A stretch of DNA of 64,000 bases from Thermoflexus sp. (GCF_034432235.1 NZ_DAOUCJ010000110.1:1-64000); one strand, 5' to 3'. Counted from the stretch's first letter, positions 34,235 to 43,372 are shown. A program made the numbers and translations. Notes: generated by a model not told the origin, from the sequence alone.

Positions 34235-34374
34235 CTGCATACCTCTCAATCGTTATAAGGCTTTTCAGGCTGCGAGGGGCGATCCCACCACCTGGATGAG
34301 CGCTCCCTATGCCCTCCCAATCCCGGCCGCAGCAGCACCCGATCGGATCGAATAAAATAGAGGCGAGAACGGAT

Positions 34375-34414
34375 GCGATGGTGGTGCGGGGGGAGCCGCA
34401 CCACCATCGCCTTT
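34375..34414 (+). terminator. Rho-independent terminator
   Basis: 15-bp perfect arms GCGATGGTGGTGCGG (34375-34389) and its complement (34396-34410) around GGGGAG, followed by CTTTT. It ends the pgk transcript just before the thpR ribosome site. Confidence 0.85.
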
Positions 34415-34436
34415 TCCTGGAGAGGAGGATTCAGGG

Positions 34437-35027
34437 ATGGTGGCCGTGCGCGCCTTCATTGCCGTCGAGCTGCCTCCAGAGATTCAGAAACGCCTGGCCG
34501 AGGTGCAGGACCACCTGCGCCGGGAGCTCCGGGACCTGCCGATCCGATGGGTCCGGCCGGAGAGCATTCATCTGACCTTGAAATTCCTCGGGATGATCCC
34601 TGCTTCTCATATCGATGAGATCATCGCGGCGCTGCGAGGGCTGACCCTGGAGCGGGGGCCCTTCGCGTTTGTGGTGGAGGGGATCGGCTGCTTCCCGGAA
34701 CTCCGGCATCCCCGGGTGATCTGGGTGGGGGTCTCCGATCCCACCCGGGCGCTGGCGGCCTTTCAGCGTCTGGTGGAGTCCAGCATGCAGAAGCTGGGCT
34801 ATCCCCCTGAAGATCGCCCCTACCAGCCCCATCTGACGCTGGGGCGGGTCGGCCGGGAGGCCACTTCGGCCGATTGCCGGCGGATCGCGGAGGTGATCGA
34901 ACGAACCACTGTAGAGCGGCTGGGAGAGGTGCGGGTGACGGAGATCACCCTGATGCGAAGCGACCTTCATCCCCAGGGAGCGATCTACACCCCCATCGCC
35001 CGCCTTCCTTTACGGGGAAGCGTATAA
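34437..35027 (+). CDS. thpR: RNA 2',3'-cyclic phosphodiesterase
   Basis: 196 residues of the 2H phosphoesterase family (LigT/ThpR). Both catalytic histidine motifs are present: ESIHLTLKFLG and YQPHLTLGRVG. It hydrolyses 2',3'-cyclic phosphate ends on RNA. ATG at 34437 has GAGGAGG 8 bases upstream. It converges with yraN. Confidence 0.92.
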   Translation: MVAVRAFIAVELPPEIQKRLAEVQDHLRRELRDLPIRWVRPESIHLTLKFLGMIPASHIDEIIAALRGLTLERGPFAFVVEGIGCFPELRHPRVIWVGVSDPTRALAAFQRLVESSMQKLGYPPEDRPYQPHLTLGRVGREATSADCRRIAEVIERTTVERLGEVRVTEITLMRSDLHPQGAIYTPIARLPLRGSV

Positions 35028-35035
35028 ACGGGACC

Positions 35036-35051
35036 GGCGTCTTCTGACGCC
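35036..35051. terminator. Small hairpin between thpR and yraN
   Basis: GGCGTC-TTCT-GACGCC, 8 bases after thpR, between convergent genes. Weak (6-bp stem), no T tract. Confidence 0.35.
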
Positions 35052-35114
35052 CGCTCGGGAGACCGGATGCTCCTTCTCCGCTTCTCTCCACATCGCTCCA
35101 AAAAGGAGAAGCCC

Positions 35115-35480
35115 TCACGCCTCCAGAATGTTCTCAAAAAACGTGACCGAGACCGGGCGGCCCTGCGCATCCAGCGCAACGGAGGCCAGATCCACCCGCC
35201 AGCAGGGCTCCGGCTCTTCCAGCTGCCCCAGGTAGGCCAGGGCGGTTTGCAGCAAGCGCTGGCGCTTGCGGGGAGTCAGGCTCTCCTCCGGGGCACCGAA
35301 CCGATCATTCCGCCGGGCGCGGACCTCAATAAAGCGCAACCAGCCCTGCCCTTCCGCGATCAGATCGATCTCCCCGAAGGGCGAGCGCCAGTTCCGGGCC
35401 CGGATGGAATATCCCTGGGCCTCGAGCTGGGCCGCCACGAAGGCCTCCGCCGCCGCTCCCAGAGATCGACGGGAGCTCAT
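35115..35480 (-). CDS. YraN-family (UPF0102) nuclease-like protein
   Basis: 121 residues. The motif GEIDLIAEGQGWLRFIEVRAR with catalytic-type D and E/K residues matches the UPF0102 restriction endonuclease-like fold; exact role unknown. ATG at 35480 overlaps the stop of the FHA regulator (ATGA). Confidence 0.9.
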   Translation of the reverse strand: MSSRRSLGAAAEAFVAAQLEAQGYSIRARNWRSPFGEIDLIAEGQGWLRFIEVRARRNDRFGAPEESLTPRKRQRLLQTALAYLGQLEEPEPCWRVDLASVALDAQGRPVSVTFFENILEA

Positions 35481-36166
35481 CGGGCCTCCGGCTGGCCTTT
35501 GAGATGGAGCGAAACATCGGCGATCCGGAAGCCATGGCCTCGCACAGTGAGGATATAATCCCGGCTCGGATCCGCCTGGGCCAGCCGTTCCCGCAGGCGG
35601 CGGATGAGGGCGTCCAGCGCCTGCTCCGTGATCCCCCGGGGATCCTCCTGTGGCCAGATGTAAGCGATCAGCTCATCCCGCGAAACCACCGCGCCCCGGG
35701 CGATGGCCAGACGCTCCAGCGCCCGGAATTGCGCCGGGGAAAGCGGGGGATCCACCTCCCGACCGTTCACCCATACCCGTCGGGCCGCCCGATCGATCAG
35801 CAGACCGGGGACCATCGAAGGGACCGGAGCGGATTCCAGCGGGAGCGTCGCCTCGGCGCTGACGAACCGTATGCGCACGCACAGGGCGAGGGCGATCTCA
35901 TCGCCATCCTTCAGGCGCTGGGGGGTAAAGGGCGCGAGCGGCTGCCCGTTGAGGAAGGTTCCATTTTTACTGCCCAGATCTTCAATGTAGTAACCATCGG
36001 CTTCGCGCTTGAGGCGGGCGTGCTGGCGGGAGATCTGCCGCTCCGGCAACACCAGATCGCATGCCTCGCCGCGTCCGATGAGCATGACATCCTGGTCAAC
36101 GGGCCAGCGCTGCCCGGCGAGCTGCCCTTCGGTGATCACCAGCATCGGCGCCTCTGCCCCAACCAT
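35477..36166 (-). CDS. FHA domain-winged helix regulator
   Basis: About 229 residues. The N-terminal FHA domain (about 10-95) has IGRGEACDLVLPERQISRQH and GSKNGTFLNG, the phosphothreonine-binding motif. The C-terminal part is an OmpR-type winged helix (RRVWVNGREVDPPLSPAQFR, then VRGHGFRIAD). It should bind phosphothreonine-containing partners and DNA, linking Ser/Thr kinase signals to transcription. Such FHA-wHTH fusions occur in Chloroflexota. Start ATG at 36166 with GGGAGGCGCTT upstream. Coupled to yraN. Confidence 0.88.
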   Translation of the reverse strand: MVGAEAPMLVITEGQLAGQRWPVDQDVMLIGRGEACDLVLPERQISRQHARLKREADGYYIEDLGSKNGTFLNGQPLAPFTPQRLKDGDEIALALCVRIRFVSAEATLPLESAPVPSMVPGLLIDRAARRVWVNGREVDPPLSPAQFRALERLAIARGAVVSRDELIAYIWPQEDPRGITEQALDALIRRLRERLAQADPSRDYILTVRGHGFRIADVSLHLKGQPEAR

Positions 36167-36249
36167 AAGCGCCTCCCACGCGGTCTCTCCCCGGGCTTTA
36201 CTCTTCAACTCCACACCATGGGGTGAGGAATGAAAGAGATGCCATCTCC

Positions 36250-37341
36250 TCACAGGGGTTGCCAGGGGGCGGTGGGATCCCCCAGAGGGCGCCAGCGAGG
36301 GCCTTCCCGGGTGTCCTGCACTTCATAGCCCATAGATCGCAGGCGCTCCCGCAACGCGTCCGCGGTCGCCCAGTCCTTCCGCTGTCGCGCCGCCTCCCGT
36401 TCCCGGATCAGGGCCGCGGCCTCCGGCGAGAGCACCGGCTGGGGGAAGCCCAGCGCTCCCGGCGGTGGTTGCACTTCGATGGGCGGCGGGATCCGGATCG
36501 CCCCCAACCAGCGGATGGGGAACGTCGCTCCCGCTTCCACCTCCTGGGTCCCATCGGCACGCACGATCGTCACCCGTCCGAGGCCCAGCACCTCAACCAT
36601 TTCCCTCTGGAAATCGAAAACCGCCATCGTGTGCTCATCGATCCCCAGGATCACCACCTCGGGCGGGAGGAACCGGCGCATGGCCTCGAAGCGCTCGCGG
36701 CCCATAAAGCACCGGCTGGTATCCACCTCCTCCCCACCCTCCTGGTTGTTCCAGTGGGAGACGATCGCCAGCTGCAGGCCGAAGTCCCCGAACAGATCCA
36801 GCCCTCGCACCCAGTGCGGGTCGTGGCCGGCCTTGTAGATCTCATAGACCGGGAGCGCCCAGGCGCTGACTGCGATGGCTGCAGCGCTGGCCAGGCCGAG
36901 GGCGGCCCCCTGCCGATGGCGGGCCACGAGATACCGCCAGGCGACGCTTCCCTGCAGCTGCCGGATCGCATAGGTGGGACTCCCCGGACCCATGAAGATA
37001 TAGTCGGCCTCCAGCAATGGAGCCACCAGATATGGATCATCCGGGCTGAAGGGGGTCCACCGCTTGCGGGCCGGGAGGACCAGAACGCGGGGCCGGAACT
37101 CCCCCAGGCGCTCCCGGATGAAGTCGGCCACCCGCCCGGCCACCCGCGCGGAGTTCAGCTCAAAGCCCGCCGGAGTCTCCAGCACCGCCACCTTCACCGG
37201 AGGCTCAAAATCCGCCATGGCAACCGCGTGGCCCCGACGCCCACTGGGAGCCATTTCCCCCGACCCGAACAGCACGATCTTCCCCGGCCGTGCGCGACCC
37301 TCCAATCCGGAAGCCGAAGCAGCTGGACGCCCGGGCCCCAT
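36250..37341 (-). CDS. S51-like protein fused to CysRS C-terminal-like domain
   Basis: About 363 residues. The N-terminal about 300 residues resemble the type 1 glutamine amidotransferase-like/S51 peptidase fold: KIVLFGSGEMAPSGRRGH, MGPGSPTYAIRQLQG, and GLASAAAIAVSAWALPVYEI around a candidate nucleophile Ser. The last about 45 residues, AALIREREAARQRKDWATAD then ALRERLRSMGYEVQDT and EGPRW, match the C-terminal anticodon-binding tail of cysteinyl-tRNA synthetase. Function unknown; the tail could bind tRNA-Cys. Start: the ATG at 37341 sits just behind AGGAGGAGGG; a longer frame begins at 37398. Confidence 0.75.
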   Translation of the reverse strand: MGPGRPAASASGLEGRARPGKIVLFGSGEMAPSGRRGHAVAMADFEPPVKVAVLETPAGFELNSARVAGRVADFIRERLGEFRPRVLVLPARKRWTPFSPDDPYLVAPLLEADYIFMGPGSPTYAIRQLQGSVAWRYLVARHRQGAALGLASAAAIAVSAWALPVYEIYKAGHDPHWVRGLDLFGDFGLQLAIVSHWNNQEGGEEVDTSRCFMGRERFEAMRRFLPPEVVILGIDEHTMAVFDFQREMVEVLGLGRVTIVRADGTQEVEAGATFPIRWLGAIRIPPPIEVQPPPGALGFPQPVLSPEAAALIREREAARQRKDWATADALRERLRSMGYEVQDTREGPRWRPLGDPTAPWQPL

Positions 37342-37487
37342 CCCTCCTCCTGGCGCAAAATCCAGGGTTTTGAATTCAACATACCGCATCCGGAGCAATC
37401 ATGCTACTTTTGTCCGCCTGCGGAGGGCCTCACGCTCGTGTTACAAAAAGTAAAGTAAGGTGGAAAAACCCGGGAGGAACAACCGGC

Positions 37488-37919
37488 GTGGGGGAGAACC
37501 CGATCGGGGAGCGCTACCGGGAAAGCTGGCGGGAACGGGAGGCGCGACGGCGGGCTGAGGCCGAGGCGCGCCGTGCCGCCGCCCAGGAGGCCGCCGAGCG
37601 GGCCATCCGGGCGGTTGCACCGCGCTATCCCGGCATCCGGAGGGTTTACCTCTTCGGCTCGGTCCTGCGGCCCGGGGCATTCCGCCCGGATTCGGACATC
37701 GATGTGGGCGTGGACGGGGATGACGGACACGGGCTGTTCGATTTCTGGCGGGAGCTGGAGGCCGCGGCCCCCGGCTGGGCCTTCGATGCGCGCCCGCTGG
37801 ACCCGGAGGATCCCTTCTCCCAGCGCGTGCGGGAGCGAGGACGGCTGATCTATGAGCGAACGCCTTCGGGTGCTTCGATCGGATCTGCAGGCGGAGTGGG
37901 CCCATATCCGCCGGATTGA
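37488..37919 (+). CDS. MNT-type nucleotidyltransferase (antitoxin of HEPN/MNT pair)
   Basis: 143 residues; GTG start at 37488 with GGGAGGA upstream. After a charged Ala/Arg helix (REREARRRAEAEARRAAA), the minimal nucleotidyltransferase domain shows RRVYLFGSVLRPGAFRPDSD with the GS and DxD pattern (SDIDVGVDG). In HEPN/MNT modules this protein AMPylates or otherwise neutralises the HEPN toxin. The next gene overlaps it by 68 bases. Confidence 0.88.
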   Translation: MGENPIGERYRESWREREARRRAEAEARRAAAQEAAERAIRAVAPRYPGIRRVYLFGSVLRPGAFRPDSDIDVGVDGDDGHGLFDFWRELEAAAPGWAFDARPLDPEDPFSQRVRERGRLIYERTPSGASIGSAGGVGPYPPD

Positions 37920-38328
37920 CAGCGCCCTTCGGGAGACCCCTGACGATCTCCGGGATCCCAAAGAGGCCATCGTGGCCGGCTATTACCTGCACAACCTCTA
38001 CAACGCATGCGAGAACATTTTCCGCGGGATCGCGGAGGCCTTCGAGAACGAGATCCCGGACCCCTCCTGCTGGCACGCGCTGCTGCTGGAGCGGATGGGA
38101 CGGGAGATCGAGGGAATCCGCCCCCGCGTGCTCCGGGAGGACACCTTACGCCTCCTGGATGAGCTGCAGCGGTTCCGGCATGGGTTTCGCACCCTCTATC
38201 GCTTCGACCTGGATCCAGAGCGCGTGGCCCGGGCGCGACAGGACGCCTTCCGCCTGGAACCGCTGCTGGAGGCGGATCTTCAAGGCTTTCTGGAATTCCT
38301 GCGCCGGATCGCCGAGGGGACCTCCTGA
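37852..38328 (+). CDS. HEPN-domain protein (HepT-like toxin)
   Basis: 158 residues, all-alpha. Segments YYLHNLYNACENIFRGIAEA and LDELQRFRHGFRTLYRFDLD match the HepT-like HEPN RNases of MNT pairs; the RFRHGFR segment holds the His and Arg expected at the RNase site in a variant of the R-x4-6-H motif. It is the toxin partner of the preceding gene; both genes appear intact. It converges with the glycosidase gene (7 bases between). Confidence 0.85.
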   Translation: MSERLRVLRSDLQAEWAHIRRIDSALRETPDDLRDPKEAIVAGYYLHNLYNACENIFRGIAEAFENEIPDPSCWHALLLERMGREIEGIRPRVLREDTLRLLDELQRFRHGFRTLYRFDLDPERVARARQDAFRLEPLLEADLQGFLEFLRRIAEGTS

Positions 38329-38335
38329 GGGATCC

Positions 38336-40192
38336 TCAGAGGAGCCGCTCGAAGAACCGGCGATGCCCTCGCAGACGCCCCCATAGGGCCCATGCCAGGA
38401 AGCCCGCCAGGCTGGCCATGGCCGCGCCGGTGCGCACCCCGCCGGTTTGCGGATCGATGGACTCGCAGGCCAGTCCGCCATCCAGAGGGGCACGCCGCAC
38501 CACCTCCAGGACCACCGGGTCCGGATCGGTGAGCAGCCGGTTGGCCAGGTCGAAGACCCCCGGGAAGGGGAAATGGGGAGATCCAGGTCCCCCGAAAGGG
38601 CCGGAAAAGAAATAGGGGTTCGCCGGAGAAGCCAGCCAGCGCACCGTGTTCCGGTAAACTGGATCCTCCGGGTCGCAGAACCCGTAATACGCCAGCAGGC
38701 GCAGACTCCCGGGAGGTTCCTCCCGCAGCTCCCACCGGCCCCGGCGATCCCGTGCCCAGGCCCACATCGGCCCCTCCGGGCCTTCCACGATCCCGTGCGC
38801 GCGGATCGCTCCTGCCAGGCGTTCAGCTTCCCGCTCCCAGCGCGCCGCCTCCTCATCCACTCCCTGGCGCCGGAGGAGATCCGCCGCCGCCCGGAAGGCC
38901 ACCCAGACCAGGACATTGTCGTAGATGACCAGCGGATAATCCGTGGGGTCATCGGTTGGGAGCAGGAAAGTCTCATACAGCCCGGTCTCCGGATCCCGAT
39001 GGGCCTCGATCTCCCGCAGGAGCGTCAGGATGGCTTCGGCGATCACAGGCTCGCGGAGGAGATCCTCATCTTGGGTCTCGTGGATATAACGCCAGAGGGC
39101 CAGGAGCGGCGCGGCCGCCTGATCCAGCTCGAACCCCGGGTAGAGAGGAACGCCATTGAGATACAGCGCGTGATCGGCGATATGGGGGAGATAGCGCGGC
39201 AGACACCGGCGCAACAGCTGGCGCGCCCGCTCCGCATCGGTTAGCAGAATCGCCGGGAAAGACCAGAGGAACGCATCACGGCTCCAGAAGGCCCCGCTCA
39301 CGTAATACAGCGGGCTCCGCGAGGTCACCATCACCGGCGCCCCGGTGTCCAGGCAATCCCCCTGGCTGAAGAAGTAAGCGAAGAAGAGGTTTTCGTTGAG
39401 ACGGGCGGTCAGCTCAGAATCCGCCAGGGGGCGAGCCCGGGCTTCCAGCCAGTCTCGCGTCTCGCGGAGGAGGGCCTCAGCACCCCGACGCCGCAGGTGC
39501 AACGCCCCCGTCCGCGCTCCATCCGCATCGGGCGCCACCGCGACGTAAAGCACCGCCTCCACGGCTTCCCCGGGGTGGAGCTCCCGGGCCTGAAGACATC
39601 GATAGGTGAAGGGAGCTTCCGAAGCGATCTCCAGCGACAGGGGGGCTTCCCCCTGCCAGCCCAGGGCCAGGATGGGAAAGCCGATCCCGAATTCCGCCAC
39701 CCCACTGCCCGTCCATGGATCTCGCCCGCCGGTCCACGTTCCAGTGAGGGGTCGGGAGGCGAAACGGGAAAGGAGCACCCTCTTCCATCGCCCTTCGAAC
39801 CCGATGGTGATCCGGCAGGGAGGGCTCCTGTGGAGGTTCGCGCGTATCCAATATACTATCCCCCGCTCGCCGACCGGCGCCCAGACACGGCCCTCCAGCT
39901 CCAGATCGCCGGCACGGAAGCGCCAGGCCGGGATCCAGAAGCTTTCCCGGGACCACTCCAGGCGACCCCTCCAGTCCACCGGCTGGCTGTCCGCGATGAG
40001 GAAGGGGCGGATCAGCGGGTCACCATCGGCCTCGAGCAGGCCATTGAGGCGCTCATGAAGCACGCCCAGACGATGCAGGCTCCCATCCCGCCGATCGATC
40101 AGGGGGAGGGAAACCCAGAGGTTCCCGGTGGGCAGAAACGGCGGAGGCTCCTCCAGGACGGGCGGTCGGGTGATCAGCGGGTGCGCGCTCAT
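38336..40192 (-). CDS. Six-hairpin glycosidase, distal gene of sugar operon
   Basis: About 618 residues, cytoplasmic (no signal peptide). The first about 270 residues form a beta-sandwich-like domain, the rest an alpha/alpha toroid. Candidate active-site segments: VSGAFWSRDAFLWSFPAILL, GFELDQAAAPLLALWRYIHE, YDNVLVWVAFRAAADLL, LACESIDPQTGGVRTGAAMA. This resembles GH125/amylo-alpha-1,6-glucosidase-type six-hairpin enzymes but the family assignment is tentative. The start at 40192 overlaps the permease stop (ATGA), so it is coupled to the uptake system and likely degrades the imported sugar. Confidence 0.75.
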   Translation of the reverse strand: MSAHPLITRPPVLEEPPPFLPTGNLWVSLPLIDRRDGSLHRLGVLHERLNGLLEADGDPLIRPFLIADSQPVDWRGRLEWSRESFWIPAWRFRAGDLELEGRVWAPVGERGIVYWIRANLHRSPPCRITIGFEGRWKRVLLSRFASRPLTGTWTGGRDPWTGSGVAEFGIGFPILALGWQGEAPLSLEIASEAPFTYRCLQARELHPGEAVEAVLYVAVAPDADGARTGALHLRRRGAEALLRETRDWLEARARPLADSELTARLNENLFFAYFFSQGDCLDTGAPVMVTSRSPLYYVSGAFWSRDAFLWSFPAILLTDAERARQLLRRCLPRYLPHIADHALYLNGVPLYPGFELDQAAAPLLALWRYIHETQDEDLLREPVIAEAILTLLREIEAHRDPETGLYETFLLPTDDPTDYPLVIYDNVLVWVAFRAAADLLRRQGVDEEAARWEREAERLAGAIRAHGIVEGPEGPMWAWARDRRGRWELREEPPGSLRLLAYYGFCDPEDPVYRNTVRWLASPANPYFFSGPFGGPGSPHFPFPGVFDLANRLLTDPDPVVLEVVRRAPLDGGLACESIDPQTGGVRTGAAMASLAGFLAWALWGRLRGHRRFFERLL

Positions 40193-41019
40193 CCCTTCAT
40201 CCCTGTCAAGGTGATGCCCTCGATGATCTGCCGCTGCAGCAGGAAGAACACGATCAACATAGGAAGGGCGGCGATCAACGCCCCGGCCATCTGCCAGTGG
40301 ATATTCGTCCCGTATTGCTCTGAGAAAAACTGGAGGCCGACCGGGATGGTGCGGCTGGCGTCGGAGCTGGTGATGATCAGCGGCCAGAGAAACTCCTCCC
40401 ACGCCCCCAGGAAAGTAAAGATCGCCAGGGCAGCCAGGGCCGGACGCACCAGGGGCAGCATGATCATCCAGAAGATACGCCATTCGGAGGCCCCATCGAT
40501 GCGAGCTGCGTCGATCAGATCACTGGGAATGGTCAACATGAACTGGCGCATCAAAAAGATGCCAAAGGCATCCACCAGCCATGGGAACATCACTCCGAGC
40601 AGAGTATCCTGGAGGTGAAGAGCGATGGCCAGCTGATAAATTGGGATCATGCGGGTCTGGAAAGGGATCATCAGGCTGGCGAGGATCATCACAAACAACA
40701 GATCCCGGCCCGGGAACTGAAAGCGCGCCAGAGCATAGCCGGCCATCGAGCTGGTGACCAGGACGCTGATCGTAATGAGAGAAGAGGTAATCAGGCTGTT
40801 CAGGAAATATCGGCCGAAGGGAAATTGAGAGAAAACCGCCCGGAAGTTCTCCAGGGTGGGCTCCTCCGGGATCCAGGTGGGAGGGATGCGCATGACCTCG
40901 TGCAGCGGCTTGAAAGCGGACGAGGTCATCCATGCCAGGGGCAGGAGCATCACCACGGATCCGGCCAGGAGCGCCAATATCACCAGGGAGCGGCCAATCC
41001 ATCGTCCGGCCAGGGCCAT
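40189..41019 (-). CDS. Sugar ABC transporter permease (MalG-type)
   Basis: 276 residues, six membrane helices, with the cytoplasmic EAA loop DAARIDGASEWRIFWMIMLP that docks the ATPase. Second permease of the operon, 16 bases after the first. Confidence 0.92.
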   Translation of the reverse strand: MALAGRWIGRSLVILALLAGSVVMLLPLAWMTSSAFKPLHEVMRIPPTWIPEEPTLENFRAVFSQFPFGRYFLNSLITSSLITISVLVTSSMAGYALARFQFPGRDLLFVMILASLMIPFQTRMIPIYQLAIALHLQDTLLGVMFPWLVDAFGIFLMRQFMLTIPSDLIDAARIDGASEWRIFWMIMLPLVRPALAALAIFTFLGAWEEFLWPLIITSSDASRTIPVGLQFFSEQYGTNIHWQMAGALIAALPMLIVFFLLQRQIIEGITLTGMKG

Positions 41020-41035
41020 TCCTCACCTCCCCATT

Positions 41036-41989
41036 TCAGTATTCGAACGGACGCTGCAGGATGCGAAGCTGAACCAGGGTGACTGTCATGATCATCAACA
41101 AAAGCACGATGGCGTTGGCCGCGCCGTATCCGAAATCGAATTGCTTCCAGGCCAGATCATAGATGTGCAGCACGAAAACCCGGGTGCTGTTCAAGGGGCC
41201 ACCCGGGGTAAGATAAGTAAAGCCTCCAGAGGTCATCACGTAGGGGATGCTGAACACCCGGAAGGCATTGATCACCAGGATGACAGCCACGAAGACCACG
41301 GTGGGGTTCAGCAGAGGCAGTGTGACATGCCAGAAGATCTGCCATGGGTTCGCCCCATCGATCTCTGCTGCTTCCCGAAGCTCCCGGGGAATGGTCTGGA
41401 GCCCGGCCAGGAAGAGGACCATCGCGTAACCGACCTGTTTCCAGATCCCCGCGGTCATCAGGGCGGGCAACGCCCAGGTCGTGCTGGCCAGCCAGCCGGG
41501 CGGGTCGACGATCCCGATCTGGCGCAGGATCCAGTTCACGACCCCGAAGGTGGGCTCGAACAGCCAGCGCCAGACGAACGCAGAGGCCACCACGGAGGTC
41601 ATCACCGGGACGAAATAGATCGTGCGGAAGACCCCGCGGCCGGGCAGCCAGGGCTGATTTAGGGCCAGGGCCGTCAACATGCCCAGCACCATCACCCAGG
41701 GGACCACCCCGATGGTCCAGATACAAGTCACCTTAAGGGATTGCCAGAAAAGGGGATCCCGCACCATGCGCTGGTAGTTGGCGAGGCCAACGAACTCCTT
41801 CTCCCCGAACAGGCTCCAGCGATACAGGCTGAGCCGGAAAGCCTCTACGGAGGGATAGAGCACGATGAGAGCGAACAGGATCAGACTGGGGGCCAGGAAT
41901 CCATAAGCCCAGATCCACATACGGACCTGGCGCCGGATCCGAAGGGCCTTCCCCCTTTCCAGCGCCCATGCGAGGTTCCGGCTGACCAT
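41036..41989 (-). CDS. Sugar ABC transporter permease (MalF-type)
   Basis: 317 residues, six membrane helices; EAA loop EAAEIDGANPWQIFWHVTLP. Pairs with the next gene to form the membrane channel. Separated from the binding-protein gene by 88 bases holding a strong hairpin. Confidence 0.92.
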   Translation of the reverse strand: MVSRNLAWALERGKALRIRRQVRMWIWAYGFLAPSLILFALIVLYPSVEAFRLSLYRWSLFGEKEFVGLANYQRMVRDPLFWQSLKVTCIWTIGVVPWVMVLGMLTALALNQPWLPGRGVFRTIYFVPVMTSVVASAFVWRWLFEPTFGVVNWILRQIGIVDPPGWLASTTWALPALMTAGIWKQVGYAMVLFLAGLQTIPRELREAAEIDGANPWQIFWHVTLPLLNPTVVFVAVILVINAFRVFSIPYVMTSGGFTYLTPGGPLNSTRVFVLHIYDLAWKQFDFGYGAANAIVLLLMIMTVTLVQLRILQRPFEY

Positions 41990-42018
41990 CGCGCCTCTCC
42001 CGACCAGGATGAAAATGG

Positions 42019-42046
42019 GGCGGCCGGAGCGTGAGCTCCGGCCGCC
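42019..42046 (-). terminator. Intercistronic hairpin after binding-protein gene
   Basis: Perfect 12-bp arms GGCGGCCGGAGC / GCTCCGGCCGCC around four bases, followed on the minus strand by CCATTTTC. Stem-loops at this place commonly raise binding-protein mRNA above permease mRNA, by partial termination or by blocking 3' decay. Confidence 0.65.
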
Positions 42047-42077
42047 TCTTGATCTTCCAGGAGACCTTCCCTGCCCT

Positions 42078-43355
42078 TTACGGGCACTTCAGGATCTTCC
42101 GGACAACCTGCTCCTCCTTGGCGGCTGCTTCCTTCACCGCTGTCTCCACATCCGCGCCCTGGATGACGATCTTCTCCCACAGCTCCGACTGGATGTTGTC
42201 GACCTCCGTCTGTCCGACCTGCTCGACCGGCCGGGAGTAGCTCATGGACTCCAGGGCGACCCGGAATTTCTCATCGGTGGCCAGGGATGGATCGGAGACC
42301 AGGACTTTCAAGGAGGGCAGGTCGCCGGCTTTCCGGAACCATTTGATCTGGGCATCCTTGCTGGTGAGGAGCTGGACCCAGCGCCAGGCCCACTCCGGGT
42401 TCTTGGTGTCTTTGTTCACCACATATGCCCACACGTGCAACGGAGTGACCGGTTTCTTGCCTGCTGGGACGGGGGGCGGGGCCACGATCCAGTTGATCCC
42501 CTTAGCCTCTCGCTCCAGCCGGCCTCGCGTCACCGGGTGGTTGATGTAGAAAACCGCCTTGCCCTGCTCGAACTTCCGCTGCCCCGTGAGGAACTTCGGC
42601 GAGTCCACGGCCTCTGGGCCCGTCATCAGCTCGGCAATCAACTTCCAGGCCGCGATCCCCTGCGGACCCGCGTAATTCACCTTGCATGAAGCGGCATCCA
42701 CCACGGGGCCATCGATGAAGCTATACATGGCCTGGGTATAGACCGCCCAGCGGTAACGGGTGTCCAGGCCAGCCTGAATGATATTCCCCTGGGCATCCCG
42801 CTTGGTGCATCGACGCGCCTGCTCCTTCAATTCCTCCCATGTGGCGGGAGGCCGGGCAGGATCCCCCCCACATTCCTTGAGAAGATCAACGTTGATGAAG
42901 AGGATCAGCGTCTGGACATCCGTGGGCAGCCCGTAATACTTCCCACCGGACTTGAAACGTCGGACGGCAGCGGGGATGAAGGCTTCTTCGATCTGCTGGG
43001 TGGTCATCACGCTCTCCGGCACCGGGGCCAGCGCCCCCGCCTGGATGAGCTGTTCGGCCATCTCCATGGGGATCTGGAAAACATCTGGGCCGGTCTTGCT
43101 GGCCAGGGCTGTCAGCAGCTTATCGAAATACTGCTCATAGGGGATGCTCTCAAACTTGATGGTGACATTGGGGTATTTGGCCTGGAATTCCTGGATGAGC
43201 TCGTCCACCACTGGCTTCCGGGCCTCATGGTGATGCTGCCAGTGGACAATGGTGATTTGAGGCGGAGGGGTGGGAGAAGCGGGTGCCCCCGGCGCGCACT
43301 GAGCGAGGATCAACGCGGCCAGCATAAAAAGCGAAAACCATGCCCATCGCCCCAT
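42078..43355 (-). CDS. Sugar ABC transporter substrate-binding lipoprotein
   Basis: 425 residues. Signal peptide with lipobox LILAQCAPG. Cluster B/D solute-binding features: ITIVHWQHHHEARKPVVDEL, FQAKYPNVTIKFESIPYEQY, KSGGKYYGLPTDVQTLILFI. Delivers an oligo- or monosaccharide to the two permeases downstream; ligand unknown. Starts 17 bases after the amidohydrolase gene. Confidence 0.92.
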   Translation of the reverse strand: MGRWAWFSLFMLAALILAQCAPGAPASPTPPPQITIVHWQHHHEARKPVVDELIQEFQAKYPNVTIKFESIPYEQYFDKLLTALASKTGPDVFQIPMEMAEQLIQAGALAPVPESVMTTQQIEEAFIPAAVRRFKSGGKYYGLPTDVQTLILFINVDLLKECGGDPARPPATWEELKEQARRCTKRDAQGNIIQAGLDTRYRWAVYTQAMYSFIDGPVVDAASCKVNYAGPQGIAAWKLIAELMTGPEAVDSPKFLTGQRKFEQGKAVFYINHPVTRGRLEREAKGINWIVAPPPVPAGKKPVTPLHVWAYVVNKDTKNPEWAWRWVQLLTSKDAQIKWFRKAGDLPSLKVLVSDPSLATDEKFRVALESMSYSRPVEQVGQTEVDNIQSELWEKIVIQGADVETAVKEAAAKEEQVVRKILKCP

Positions 43356-43372
43356 GGTTCACCTTCTGAGAA

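Noticed and set aside
40192..40483. N-terminal extension of the glycosidase into the permease gene
   Set aside because: The extra residues are a shadow of the permease; the ATG at 40192 overlaps its stop in the same ATGA way as other pairs here.
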